A stretch of 64,000 nucleotides of DNA, taken from Hyphomicrobiales bacterium. GTDB taxonomy: Bacteria; Pseudomonadota; Alphaproteobacteria; Rhizobiales; Rhizobiaceae. The position numbers and the translations under genes were made by a program. Positions 37,223-46,443 of this stretch are shown here, piece by piece. The first letter of the stretch is position 1, and the number at the start of each line of letters is the position of its first letter. Under the pieces are notes generated by a model. That model was not told where the DNA came from, ran no database searches, and worked only from the letters and a program-made list of their open reading frames with translations. The stretch lies in the NCBI GenBank assembly GCA_002401155.1, contig NVSG01000001.1:372001-436000 (forward strand). The letters are read 5' to 3'.

Positions 37223-38437
37223 TTGAATATCAAAGTTTCCAACAACCTGTCTAACACTGGGTGGCGCGGCCCTGTCATATTGCTGATGGCAATGGCTGTG
37301 ACGTTGGAAATATCTTTTGCCTCATGGACGATTCTCACCAACAATTTTGCCGTCGAAATTTTATCCTTCACCGGCAAAGAGATAGGCATCCAGCAAAGCA
37401 TCCGTGAAATTCCCGGGTTTTTTGCATTTGCTGCAATATTCCTGCTATTTTTCATGCGCGAGCAGGTGTTGGCCTTTGTTTCATTGATTGTGTTGGGAGG
37501 AGCTGCCGCCGTCACGGGCCTGTTTCCTTCTCTCAACGGGTTTTTGATCATCACCTTCATATCTTCTATTGGGTATCATTATTTTGAAACCATGAACCAG
37601 TCGCTGTCCCTGCAATGGCTGCCAAAGAAAACCGCCCCTGCCACCATGGGCAAAATTTTGGCGGTGGGTTCGTTTGCCCAATTGGTGACTTTCGCCTTTG
37701 TTTTTGCAATGTGGAAACTATTTGAGTTTGGTTACACAACCATATTCATCATCACCGGCGGCGCTACACTGATGGGCGTGGTGTTTATGTTTTTCTATTT
37801 CCCGATGTTTCGAGAGGGCACCACCCAACGAAAAAAATTGGTGCTTAGAAAACGCTATTGGCTCTATTATGCCCTCACCTTTATGGGCGGTGCCAGACGC
37901 CAGATATTTCTGGTTTTCGCAGCGTTTATGATGGTCGAGCGATTCGGCTTCAAAGTGCACGAAATTGCTGTTCTGTTTTTCATAAACGGCATCATCAACA
38001 TGTATTTTGCTCCCAAAATTGGCAGCTGGATCATGCGATATGGCGAACGGCGAACTTTGACTGTCGAATATATCGGCCTGATTTTAATTTTTACAGCTTA
38101 TGCATTCGTACCCAATGTCTGGGTAGCAATTGGCCTCTATATCGTTGACCACGCCTTCTTTGCCATGGCCATTGCCATGAAAACTTACTTTCAAAAAATC
38201 GCTGATCCCGCCGACATTTCTCCAACGGCCGGGGTCGCATTCACGATCAACCATATTGCTGCCGTTTTTATCCCTGTATTGTTTGGCCTATTATGGCTTT
38301 GGAGCCCGGCGGCGGTTTTCTTGGCTGGCGCGGCAATGGCTGCAATTTCGCTGGGCTTGGCTCAGTTTATCCCCTATTCACCTGAAGAGGGAATAGAATT
38401 TCGCTGGCTAGAAACAGCAAGAAATCGCGAGGGGTAG
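37223..38437 (+). CDS. MFS transporter
   Basis: A 404-residue permease with about twelve hydrophobic segments. There is no close match I can name; the loop after helix 2 is weakly conserved and the loop between helices 6 and 7 is basic (TTQRKKLVLRKRY). The apparent start is TTG at 37223, with AAGG ten bases before; the next ATG (37286) would cut the first helix, so TTG is preferred. The stop is one base before the DUF922 lipoprotein ATG, so the two are cotranslated. Substrate unknown. Confidence 0.8.
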   Translation: MNIKVSNNLSNTGWRGPVILLMAMAVTLEISFASWTILTNNFAVEILSFTGKEIGIQQSIREIPGFFAFAAIFLLFFMREQVLAFVSLIVLGGAAAVTGLFPSLNGFLIITFISSIGYHYFETMNQSLSLQWLPKKTAPATMGKILAVGSFAQLVTFAFVFAMWKLFEFGYTTIFIITGGATLMGVVFMFFYFPMFREGTTQRKKLVLRKRYWLYYALTFMGGARRQIFLVFAAFMMVERFGFKVHEIAVLFFINGIINMYFAPKIGSWIMRYGERRTLTVEYIGLILIFTAYAFVPNVWVAIGLYIVDHAFFAMAIAMKTYFQKIADPADISPTAGVAFTINHIAAVFIPVLFGLLWLWSPAAVFLAGAAMAAISLGLAQFIPYSPEEGIEFRWLETARNREG

Positions 38438-38438
38438 A

Positions 38439-39038
38439 ATGATAGCGTTACGAACATTGGCAAAAATTGCGCTATTATCATCGCTTGCAAGCTGCACGTC
38501 CGTTGGTGAAAGAACCCTTCTCAGCGTTGGCTACTATGACATTAAAGGCAGCAGCTTCAGCGAATTAGATCAACAAATCCTGCTCCATGGCCCCACTGTT
38601 AAAGGGGTCGGTAAAGCGCTTGCTGCAACCAGAATCAAAATGGTGCCCGACATTCGCTTTGCCCAAAAAGGCGGAAAATGTTTCCTCACCAAAACCCGGG
38701 TGAATGTGAAGGCCCGTGTGACCTTGCCGCGTCTGGCCAATCAACGCCGATTGAAGAAGGGCCTTCGACGCGCATGGAGAAATCTCGAAGAATATGCCCG
38801 TCTGCACGAAGCCGTGCATGTGGCAATTGCCGATCACCACGCGCTGGAAATTGAAAAAGCCCTTGCGGCAATGCCGCCGGCAGACAATTGCGAAACCTTA
38901 AAAACCAACGCACGCATCCTTGCAGCCAAGCTGCTGGAAAAGCATGAGTTGGACCAATTAAAGTTTGATGCCACTGAAAAGAAGCGAATCAAATCACTGA
39001 CCGTCGAAAGAACAAAAGTCGCAGAGCTCAAACCCTAG
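38439..39038 (+). CDS. DUF922 family zinc-protease-like lipoprotein
   Basis: A 199-residue protein with a lipobox (SLASC, Cys19) and a DUF922-type domain. The pattern GYYDIKGSSFSELDQQI near residue 31, an internal Cys, and the zinc-binding HEAVH at residues 123-127 support a metalloprotease fold. DUF922 proteins are periplasmic or lipid-anchored in alphaproteobacteria and their substrates are not known. It starts one base after an MFS permease stop, which suggests a joint role or simply coupling. Confidence 0.8.
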   Translation: MIALRTLAKIALLSSLASCTSVGERTLLSVGYYDIKGSSFSELDQQILLHGPTVKGVGKALAATRIKMVPDIRFAQKGGKCFLTKTRVNVKARVTLPRLANQRRLKKGLRRAWRNLEEYARLHEAVHVAIADHHALEIEKALAAMPPADNCETLKTNARILAAKLLEKHELDQLKFDATEKKRIKSLTVERTKVAELKP

Positions 39039-39061
39039 ATATCAAGACCTGAACCAAAAAG

Positions 39062-39382
39062 TCAGGCTTGGCGCTCAGGTATCCGAATGATCAATCCATC
39101 CAGTTCATCGCTCATCTTAACCTGACAGCTCAACCGGGAGTTCGGTTGAACTTCCCACGCAAAATCAAGCATATCTTCTTCCATGGCCTCTGGTTCACCG
39201 GTTTTTTCTTTCCAGCTCTCATCCACATACACATGGCAGGTAGCGCAGGCACAAGCACCACCACACTCAGCTTCTATGCCCGGAATCGAATTTTTGATGG
39301 CAATTTCCATAATGGTCATGCCAGAAGGCACATCCAATTCGCGGGAAACATCATCATGGGTGATAAAAGTAATTTTTGGCAT
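39062..39382 (-). CDS. adrenodoxin-type [2Fe-2S] ferredoxin
   Basis: A 106-residue ferredoxin. Cluster ligands are Cys40, Cys46, Cys49 and Cys86 in the order C-x5-C-x2-C and LSCQV, the adrenodoxin/Fdx pattern, with the acidic stretch [12 protein letters not shown] used for partner docking. Such ferredoxins give electrons to iron-sulfur assembly or to cytochrome P450. The Suf genes at the right end of the window are not adjacent. It is convergent with the DUF922 gene and follows the Hpt gene by about 100 bases, which contain a hairpin (39419-39426 with 39431-39438). Confidence 0.93.
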   Translation of the reverse strand: MPKITFITHDDVSRELDVPSGMTIMEIAIKNSIPGIEAECGGACACATCHVYVDESWKEKTGEPEAMEEDMLDFAWEVQPNSRLSCQVKMSDELDGLIIRIPERQA

Positions 39383-39485
39383 ACGTAATCAAATCCTGAA
39401 CGTGACTTAAAACATGGCTGTCTTGGCACACCAAGACAACTCTTGTAAACGCACAATTCAGTTGAAGTCGTCCCCAACGGCCTTT

Positions 39486-39845
39486 TTAGGCCGTTAGATC
39501 CCGAATATAGGCAGAAACGCGATAAGCCGCAGTTTCCAACAATTTGAAGTCCGAATAATTGGGAGCTTCTGCCAATTCAGCCAGTTCTGCCAATTCCCAG
39601 GCACCAAGGCTGCGTGCAGCCCCCTTAATGCGATGCGCTGCCTCTTTGCGACAAAGCGCATCCGGCGCATTCTTGAATTCATCCAGATATGCATCACAGT
39701 GAGATAGAAAAAGGCCCAAAACTTCTCTTTCTAAGTCCCGGTCCCCCATGGTTTGTCGTGCCAAATGCACTAAATCCACTGGTTTATCCATCCCTGCAGC
39801 CTTGCAAGCCATGGCAACATCTTGTTTCAGGGCCATCCCCATCAT
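39486..39845 (-). CDS. histidine phosphotransfer (Hpt) domain protein
   Basis: A 119-residue single-domain Hpt protein. The phosphorylation site is His71 within AAHRIKGAARSLGAWEL, matching the H-x-x-K-G consensus. Single Hpt proteins shuttle phosphoryl groups between hybrid kinases and response regulators. No kinase or regulator is adjacent. The stop codon lies in a hairpin (AACGGCC 39476-39482 with GGCCGTT 39489-39495). It is divergent from the giant GPR-like gene across a 506-base gap. Confidence 0.88.
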   Translation of the reverse strand: MMGMALKQDVAMACKAAGMDKPVDLVHLARQTMGDRDLEREVLGLFLSHCDAYLDEFKNAPDALCRKEAAHRIKGAARSLGAWELAELAELAEAPNYSDFKLLETAAYRVSAYIRDLTA

Positions 39846-40351
39846 CGCGCTCCTTTAGCTCTTGATATTCCCAGATAATAGGTTTGAAATAAAAATATCC
39901 GGTTAAATCACCACGACTACTTGGGGCAAGTTCGCAATTGTTCTCCACAAGGTTACTTTTATCTAAAGTTTGGTTTTAACCGCCAATTTGGGCTTCCAGC
40001 ACCCCAGAGCGCCCAATCCTTAAGCGATATGGTTTACGCAACGTTCTGAGAAAACTTTAACAGCGTTAACCTTGTCTTCATTTTTTGGTGCGTAGCCGCA
40101 TCAAATTCTTGTCGAAAAGTGTCGCATGTGCCATTACATAAGGGATGCGGCAAGTACCTTTGGGCAACTCAAACATTATTTTGGTTGTTTAAGTGTGCAG
40201 ATTTTGAGGACAATGGACGGTTGATCTGAGTTTTTTGCTCGGGTCGGCAGTACGTATGTTGTTTCTGGTTTTGGAAACTTCGTCCCAATGCACTGGATAT
40301 TTGTTGCTCTGCTTGGGGTATGTTGCTCAAAATGATACAGGGTTGATGAGT
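39846..40351. other. 506-base intergenic region between hpt and the GPR-like gene
   Basis: No convincing gene. It is AT-rich in parts and must hold the promoters of the divergent hpt and GPR-like genes. A palindrome TTAAC-AGC-GTTAA is at 40057-40069. The frame of the downstream gene is open from 40235, but that sequence has no SD and does not resemble the acidic N-terminus that follows. Confidence 0.6.
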
Positions 40352-43300
40352 ATGGCGTCGAAACCGAAGATTGATGAAACAAACGAAGCAGCTCTTTTAG
40401 CGGTAGAAGAAGCCCTTTCGCTTGAAATTGAAGATATCAGCATCGATGACCTCAATGATTCCCAAGACGATGGGGATATTGATTTGGATACTTCCATAAG
40501 CAATTTTTCAGACGACGATTTTGATGACGACGATCTAGAAGACGATACCGACGGTTTTCTGGAACTGGAAAAGAAATTGGCTGATGCTGCCAATGATCTG
40601 CGTGAAGATACCTTTGAAGATGAAATAGCATACGAATACGTCCCAACTTCATCTCGTCCAGAATACGCTTCCACTTCAGGTGGATACGAATATAACGCAT
40701 CTTCCGCCCATTCTGAGGATCTTGGCTCAAGCAATCTGGATAAATATAAAAAAGAAGACACATCCAGCCTGTCCAACGACATGAACATGAAGGTGCCGCG
40801 ACCTGCAAATGACGACCGTCAGGGCAGCATTGCCGATCTGGTATATGCGCTTCAACGCAAGCCATCACCTCAGGCTTTCTGGATTACCGGGCTTTTCTCT
40901 GTCGTCTGGATAGCCGCCTGTGGCTATTATGCCTACATGAATTTGGGCGCAGACTTCTCCAATTTTGCAGCCGTTCGCAACATACTGACAATCCCCAACA
41001 TCTTCCTGATGACCGGAATTGCTGTTATTCCGGTTTTGCTTCTTTGGTCTTTCGCCGTCATGATTCGCCGTGCGCAGGAAATGCGCTTTGCAGCCCATTC
41101 GATGACCGAAGCAGCCATTCGCTTGTTGCAGCCTGAACGGGTAGCGCAGGATTCAATCACCACCGTTGGCAAAGCAATCCGCCGCGAAGTTGCTGCCATC
41201 GGCACCGGTCTTGAGCGCGCTTTGGCACGCGCCGGTGAACTTGAGGTCCTTGTACAAAACGAAGTTGTGAATCTGGAAAGATCCTACGGCGATTCTGAAA
41301 TCAAATTGCGCAGCCTCATTCAGGAAATGAGCGGCGAACGCGAAGCAATCATCGGCCACGCCGAGCGATTGAAAAATTCCATCGGCGGAAGCCACAAGAA
41401 CTTTGCAAAAGAATTGGCCGATGCATCAACCCACATCGAAAAAACGGTCGCAAACGCTACCGTGAAAATGCTGGAAAGCATTGAAGCCCGGCGCGATGCC
41501 GTATCCGACAGCTTAACCTCTGCCGGTGAAAGCATTGTATCTCTTCTTTCAAGTTCAGGCGAAGAGCTAAAATTGCATCTGGCCGCAGGGAAAGAAGATT
41601 TATCTGTTGTATTTGCCGACACCACCAACGCGCTGACAAATCAGATCAGTACATCAGGCAACGCATTTGCAACACTGATTGATACCCGCACAGCAGGCAT
41701 TAAAGAACAAAACGACGAGATCACAAAGCAGCTGAATGATGCATTGATCAACCGTGCCAACGAGTTTCAGGCGAAGATATCCGAGGTGGGCACCAATTTG
41801 CAAGATTCGCTGGATCAGCGTCTGCTTCATATTGACTCCAGCTTGACCGACCGTGGCATGAAACTGGTCACCGATCTTTCTATCCGGACAGAAGCCCTCG
41901 ACAAGGTACTGACGGAAAGAACCGAAAATATCGGTAAAACCATCAGCGAGTGCCTCTCTGGGTTCGGCAAAACTCTGACAGCTCAGGTAGATGACACTGT
42001 CGACAAACTGAAAGAACGTGCCGACACGCTGGAAACAAACACCCTCAGCATCGAGCAGCGCCTCTCCACGCGAACTGGCGAATTGGAAGACACCCTTTCC
42101 AGCCATTCAGAAAGGCTGGAGAAAACGCTTGAGGTTACCAATACCGCGATTGGTCAGATGCTCGAAAGAAGCACTAAAGATATGGCCGAAAAAGCCATCG
42201 AGATATCAAGTGACCTTAAAGATCAGAATGCTTCGTTCACAGCCATCATGAATGAGCAGTCCGGCGCCATGAGCGAAGCCTTTGGCATCAAATCCGAGAT
42301 CATCCTGAAGGGCCTTGACGAAAGTCAGGCAAAATTGGTGTCGGCATTGGGTGAAAGCACAGCAACAATCAGCAGCGGTCTTGAAGAAGCACGGGATCGA
42401 CTGGTCAAAACATTCGACGAGAAAACATTACGCCTGCGGAGCGACCTATTTGACGGGCAAAACCGGGTCACCGAAACCTTGATCGAATACAGCGATGCGA
42501 TGAAAAATAATTTGGAGGCCACCAAAGAGGATTTGGTCGAAGTTCTCGCGCTGCGCACAGAAGCTATTCGAGAGGAATTGTCCAAAGGCCGGTCAAATCT
42601 GGCGACAACCCTTGATGAACGCGCCAAAGAGCTTCATGGCGGCCTAGCGGCCTCTGAGGCCCAAATCGAAGAGATTATGAAAAACCAGTCCGCAACCCTA
42701 ATTCAAAACCTGGAAATCGGACAGGTTAAAATGGCTGCAACTCTGGTTGAAAACAGCGCGGTGGTAACCACCATTCTGGACAAAGGCCAACAGTCCATTG
42801 CCAATGTGTTTGAAGAAAAAACAGCAGCAACTGTCGCCAGTCTGGACGAAAAAGCCGGACAGATTTCAGACATTCTTTCTGAACGCGTAAATTCCATCAA
42901 TGACTCCCTCGGGAAAAGCCTGATGGAAACCCAGACGGGTCTGGAAACAAAAGTTCAGGAATTGAACGATTCTCTTTCAAGCCATACCCTTGAATTGAGC
43001 ACCATCATTCAAAATGATGCAAAACCAATCGTCGATGGCATCGCTGCAGCCGGTAATGTTGCAGCCGATAAACTAAGAGCTGCCGGGCAGGAAGTTAAAG
43101 TTTCTGCTGACAATCTAACAGAAAGCATCGGTGCTTCTGCAACTCAGGCTGCCGAGCGCATTCAACAGGCCAACCAACAGGCCAGCGCTGAAATTGAAAG
43201 TGCTACCAGTCATATTGCAGCCTCCAGCGAGCAAGCCGTAGCAGCCATGGTCGATCGCATCGGAGTATCAACGCAACAGGTTTCCGATTTGATTCAGGCA

Positions 43301-45043
43301 CAAAATCTGGTTGCCAGCGAAGGAATTCAAGCTGCAGGCGAAGCAGCTGCCAGCAAACTTCGTGTCACTACCCAGAGCGTACAAGCAGCTACTGGCGATA
43401 TGATCGAGAAAATTAATGCCTCAACCGAGGAAATGGCCGGCCGTATTCGCGCCGCCAATGAAGTTGCCAATTCTGAGATTGCCAACGCAGCCAGCAGCCT
43501 TTCTGAATCCAGCGAGCGGGCATCTGAGAATCTGAAACAGGCAAATGCCAGACTTAAAATAGATTCAAACGAAGTTCTCGAGCGCTTGTCCATCACCACT
43601 GTTGAGTTGAAAGACTTGATCGCCAATGTTGGCCAGAGCGTAGATCAAATCAATCAGGATCTATCGAAACAGTCCGGTCATCTTTCCTACACCGTTAATC
43701 AGGCGCGTGCAGAGCTTGAGAAAACCCGAGAAATCGCTGCTGGAACCACAACCAAATTGAGCACAACAGCTGCCAGCCTTGTTAATGACATGGCGAAAAT
43801 CGCCGGACGACTTGAAAATCAGGGGCGCTCATTGCAAGACGCAACCCGCGTCATCGATACGGCACAAAACAGCCTTGAAACAACCCTTGAAGGCCGCCAG
43901 AGCATGCTGGACGAATTGGCCACAGGTCTCGTTCGTCGTTCCGATGAAATCAAGCATAGCATGTCCGCATTTGGAGAGATCATTACCAAGATGATCGACA
44001 GCAGCCACGAGAAAACGCGTGATATTAGTAGCAATGTTGCAACAGAAATCTCTACTGCAATCGATGTATCGACCAAGCGGTTTGCCACAGCAACTGATGA
44101 GATGCGTGAAGCGGCCAAAGGTGTCCAGCGCGAACTGGAAGCCACCAGAGAGCAAATGCGCCGCGGTGTTATGGAATTGCCTGACGAAACCCGGGAAACA
44201 GCTAACGCCATGCGCCGTGTGGTTGTAGAGCAGATTGCGGCTCTGAAAGACCTGTCCGATATCGTTGCAAAATCTGGAAAAACACTGGATGCTGCACCAC
44301 CTATGTCCGCATCGGTTCCCTCACCTGCGCCAACACAATATCGGGCAGAAAAACCGGTTCCGCATCAAACACCTCCGGCACCGACAACGCCTCCTGTATC
44401 TACCGGATTTGGTGAATTGCGCGATACAATCGCGCCAACAGCATCAACGCGCCCTGCCACAACAGGCTTGAGCCCGCGCCCATATCCGGCAGCTCCAGTA
44501 ACGCAGCGCCAACCAGCTCCGGTGGCTCTGGCCTCACAAACAGAACCACAATCACAGGCACAAACCCCTGATGATGGCGGTTGGGTCTCCAATCTGCTGC
44601 GCAGAGCTTCGGAAGAAGAAGACAACGCTCTGGCTACACCGCAGATTGCAACGCCTCAGAGCGCTCCAGCTGCAGGCGGCGGTCGTTCACCGCAGCATGT
44701 GGTTGAAACCCTGAATTCGCTTTCTATGGATATTGCCCGTGTAATTGATCATGAGGCATCTGTGGAACTATGGGAACGCTACCGTCAGGGCGAACGAGAC
44801 GTCTTCACTCGCCGCCTCTATTCGCTTCAAAATCCACAAACAATGACAGAAATCCGGGCAAGGTTTACCCGTGACGAAGAGTTTAGAAACACCGTCAGCC
44901 GCTACATGCAGGAATTTGAAAACCTGCTTGCAAGCATCGCTAATAATGACCCGGATAAATCCATCTCCAGAAGTTATCTGGCAACGGATATCGGCAAGGT
45001 CTATTCCATGCTTTCAACAGCCGCAGGACAGCTCCAGCAATAG
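40352..45043 (+). CDS. giant two-TM coiled-coil protein resembling Growth Pole Ring protein (GPR/RgsE)
   Basis: A 1563-residue protein. The first 100 residues are strongly acidic with a run of Asp. Two membrane helices lie near residues 175-197 and 215-238. Residues about 240-1300 are an almost unbroken helical coiled-coil region, rich in Ala, Glu, Ser, Thr and Lys, with internal repeats of about 36 and 110 residues. A Pro/Gln/Thr-rich linker runs from about 1313 to 1446, and a conserved compact domain ends the protein (QHVVETLNSLSMDIARVID to YSMLSTAAGQLQQ). This layout matches the apolipoprotein-like GPR of Agrobacterium and RgsE of Sinorhizobium, which form a ring at the growing pole; those are somewhat longer. 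Start at 40352 has AGGG upstream. Confidence 0.8.
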   Translation: MASKPKIDETNEAALLAVEEALSLEIEDISIDDLNDSQDDGDIDLDTSISNFSDDDFDDDDLEDDTDGFLELEKKLADAANDLREDTFEDEIAYEYVPTSSRPEYASTSGGYEYNASSAHSEDLGSSNLDKYKKEDTSSLSNDMNMKVPRPANDDRQGSIADLVYALQRKPSPQAFWITGLFSVVWIAACGYYAYMNLGADFSNFAAVRNILTIPNIFLMTGIAVIPVLLLWSFAVMIRRAQEMRFAAHSMTEAAIRLLQPERVAQDSITTVGKAIRREVAAIGTGLERALARAGELEVLVQNEVVNLERSYGDSEIKLRSLIQEMSGEREAIIGHAERLKNSIGGSHKNFAKELADASTHIEKTVANATVKMLESIEARRDAVSDSLTSAGESIVSLLSSSGEELKLHLAAGKEDLSVVFADTTNALTNQISTSGNAFATLIDTRTAGIKEQNDEITKQLNDALINRANEFQAKISEVGTNLQDSLDQRLLHIDSSLTDRGMKLVTDLSIRTEALDKVLTERTENIGKTISECLSGFGKTLTAQVDDTVDKLKERADTLETNTLSIEQRLSTRTGELEDTLSSHSERLEKTLEVTNTAIGQMLERSTKDMAEKAIEISSDLKDQNASFTAIMNEQSGAMSEAFGIKSEIILKGLDESQAKLVSALGESTATISSGLEEARDRLVKTFDEKTLRLRSDLFDGQNRVTETLIEYSDAMKNNLEATKEDLVEVLALRTEAIREELSKGRSNLATTLDERAKELHGGLAASEAQIEEIMKNQSATLIQNLEIGQVKMAATLVENSAVVTTILDKGQQSIANVFEEKTAATVASLDEKAGQISDILSERVNSINDSLGKSLMETQTGLETKVQELNDSLSSHTLELSTIIQNDAKPIVDGIAAAGNVAADKLRAAGQEVKVSADNLTESIGASATQAAERIQQANQQASAEIESATSHIAASSEQAVAAMVDRIGVSTQQVSDLIQAQNLVASEGIQAAGEAAASKLRVTTQSVQAATGDMIEKINASTEEMAGRIRAANEVANSEIANAASSLSESSERASENLKQANARLKIDSNEVLERLSITTVELKDLIANVGQSVDQINQDLSKQSGHLSYTVNQARAELEKTREIAAGTTTKLSTTAASLVNDMAKIAGRLENQGRSLQDATRVIDTAQNSLETTLEGRQSMLDELATGLVRRSDEIKHSMSAFGEIITKMIDSSHEKTRDISSNVATEISTAIDVSTKRFATATDEMREAAKGVQRELEATREQMRRGVMELPDETRETANAMRRVVVEQIAALKDLSDIVAKSGKTLDAAPPMSASVPSPAPTQYRAEKPVPHQTPPAPTTPPVSTGFGELRDTIAPTASTRPATTGLSPRPYPAAPVTQRQPAPVALASQTEPQSQAQTPDDGGWVSNLLRRASEEEDNALATPQIATPQSAPAAGGGRSPQHVVETLNSLSMDIARVIDHEASVELWERYRQGERDVFTRRLYSLQNPQTMTEIRARFTRDEEFRNTVSRYMQEFENLLASIANNDPDKSISRSYLATDIGKVYSMLSTAAGQLQQ

Positions 45044-45073
45044 AGCCACGTCAAATTTAAAATGACTTGGACC

Positions 45074-45144
45074 AGGGTGGCGAAGAGCCATTCGGTGCTG
45101 ATGCGCGCGCCATACAGAGGCCCAAGCGTCATATAGAAGTATGC
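45074..45144. repeat. structured intergenic repeat, copy B
   Basis: Second copy of the element at 10378-10448. Hairpins are TGGC (45078-45081) with GCCA (45087-45090) around the same GAAGA loop; GGTGC (45094-45098) with GCGCC (45107-45111), including a G-U pair; and CATAC (45111-45115) with GTATG (45139-45143) around a loop containing AGGCCCAAGC. The third stem differs completely in bases from copy A but still pairs. It lies in the tail-to-tail gap between the GPR-like gene and an MFS gene. Confidence 0.6.
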
Positions 45145-45230
45145 AACAAGAATGCTTGGATGCCGCCGTGGAAACAAAAACATGGAACGTTTCTGTGGGT
45201 TTGATTCAGGCATCGGACTGGCATTGTAAA

Positions 45231-46442
45231 CTAGGCTTCCGCTTCGTTGTTTTTTATGGTGGGAAAAAGGGTGGCCGCCTTTAACAGAACAAGCGCCAAA
45301 ACCGCCATCGCTGCCATGATCCAAAAGCCGTTGGCGGCGAAGTTCTTGTAGATGAACCCGCTCGAAAAAACCGCAATTGCCATCACCAAACCAGCCAGAA
45401 CAAAACCCACGCCCTGAGCACTGGCGATACGTTCCTCAGGCACGGATTCCATAATGAAATACATCGTCGCGATATGAACCGCACCGAAGGTCAAACCGTG
45501 TAAAAGCTGCAGCGCCAAGAATCCCGTCAGGCCCGGATCGAGCGGAAAAACCGTCCAGCGCAAAACCGCAGCAATTCCGCCAATGGCAAACAGCCCCATC
45601 GTGCCAATATTCTTGATCAGCCAATTGCCGTACTGGAACAGCACCACCTCGGCAGCCACAGCAAGTCCCCATAAAAAGCCAATCGTCAGTCCACTATAAT
45701 CAAGAGATTGCCAGTAAATCGAACCAAAACTATAAACCAGAGCATGGCTTGCCTGCAAAATTCCGGCAGCCAACAATACCAGCATAAAACGAGGCATTTT
45801 GAGCATTCGGGAAAAGCTAAATTGATCCAGTCCGGATTGGCTCAGGTTTCTGCGCTTGCCAATCTTTGGCAAAGTTAAAATCAAAAAGCTACCAACCACC
45901 AGTGCCCCGATGAGAGCATAAAGAATATATTCCCCCGGCGAATTCAGCAGATATTGACCGCCAGCAAGGTTGGCAACGATGAAAATCACCGACCCCCAAA
46001 TCCTGATGCGCCCGTAATTCGCCTCATACCGGCGAACCCCGGACATGGCAATCGCATCCACCAAAGGAATGACCGGATTGAAGAAAAAGTTCATCGCGAT
46101 GGTCACGGCCAATATCCACCAAAACCCGTTCACAAACGCGTAAAGCATCATCATCAAAGACGAAGCGATATAAAGTATGATGGTGAAATTTGCCCGGTCC
46201 GGCCGTGTATCGGCATAAGCGATCATCGGCCCAGAGCTAAAAACACGCATGATCATGGGCGCCGATAACACAATTCCGATCTGAAAGTCGGACAACCCTT
46301 TAAATTGCAACCACAGAGGAAAATACGGTAGCGCCATGCCCGCAAAGGCAAAAACGCAACAATAGGCAATGGAAATTCTGGGGCCAAACAGCCACGGTGC
46401 GCTTTCATCTGACGCAGAGTTATCAGACCCCATTATCGCCAT
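45231..46442 (-). CDS. MFS transporter, HcaT/phenylpropionate-permease type
   Basis: A 403-residue permease of about twelve helices. The start ISIAYCCVFAFAGMALPYFPLWL and LSDFQIGIVLSAPMIMRVF resemble the PPP-type (HcaT, LacY-like) MFS branch, which carries sugars or phenylpropionate. Substrate cannot be told. The ATG is one base after the stop of the threonine dehydratase gene (TAA-T-ATG), so the two are translated together; an amino acid or its breakdown product is therefore a possible cargo, as inference. Confidence 0.82.
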   Translation of the reverse strand: MAIMGSDNSASDESAPWLFGPRISIAYCCVFAFAGMALPYFPLWLQFKGLSDFQIGIVLSAPMIMRVFSSGPMIAYADTRPDRANFTIILYIASSLMMMLYAFVNGFWWILAVTIAMNFFFNPVIPLVDAIAMSGVRRYEANYGRIRIWGSVIFIVANLAGGQYLLNSPGEYILYALIGALVVGSFLILTLPKIGKRRNLSQSGLDQFSFSRMLKMPRFMLVLLAAGILQASHALVYSFGSIYWQSLDYSGLTIGFLWGLAVAAEVVLFQYGNWLIKNIGTMGLFAIGGIAAVLRWTVFPLDPGLTGFLALQLLHGLTFGAVHIATMYFIMESVPEERIASAQGVGFVLAGLVMAIAVFSSGFIYKNFAANGFWIMAAMAVLALVLLKAATLFPTIKNNEAEA

Positions 46443-46443
46443 A

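Noticed and set aside
40057..40069. TTAAC-AGC-GTTAA before the GPR-like gene as a CtrA site
   Set aside because: The spacing is TTAA-N5-TTAA, two bases short of the CtrA consensus; recorded only as a palindrome.
40235..40351. Upstream extension of the GPR-like gene to 40235
   Set aside because: No SD, and the added hydrophobic/Cys-containing residues do not fit the acidic start of the protein.
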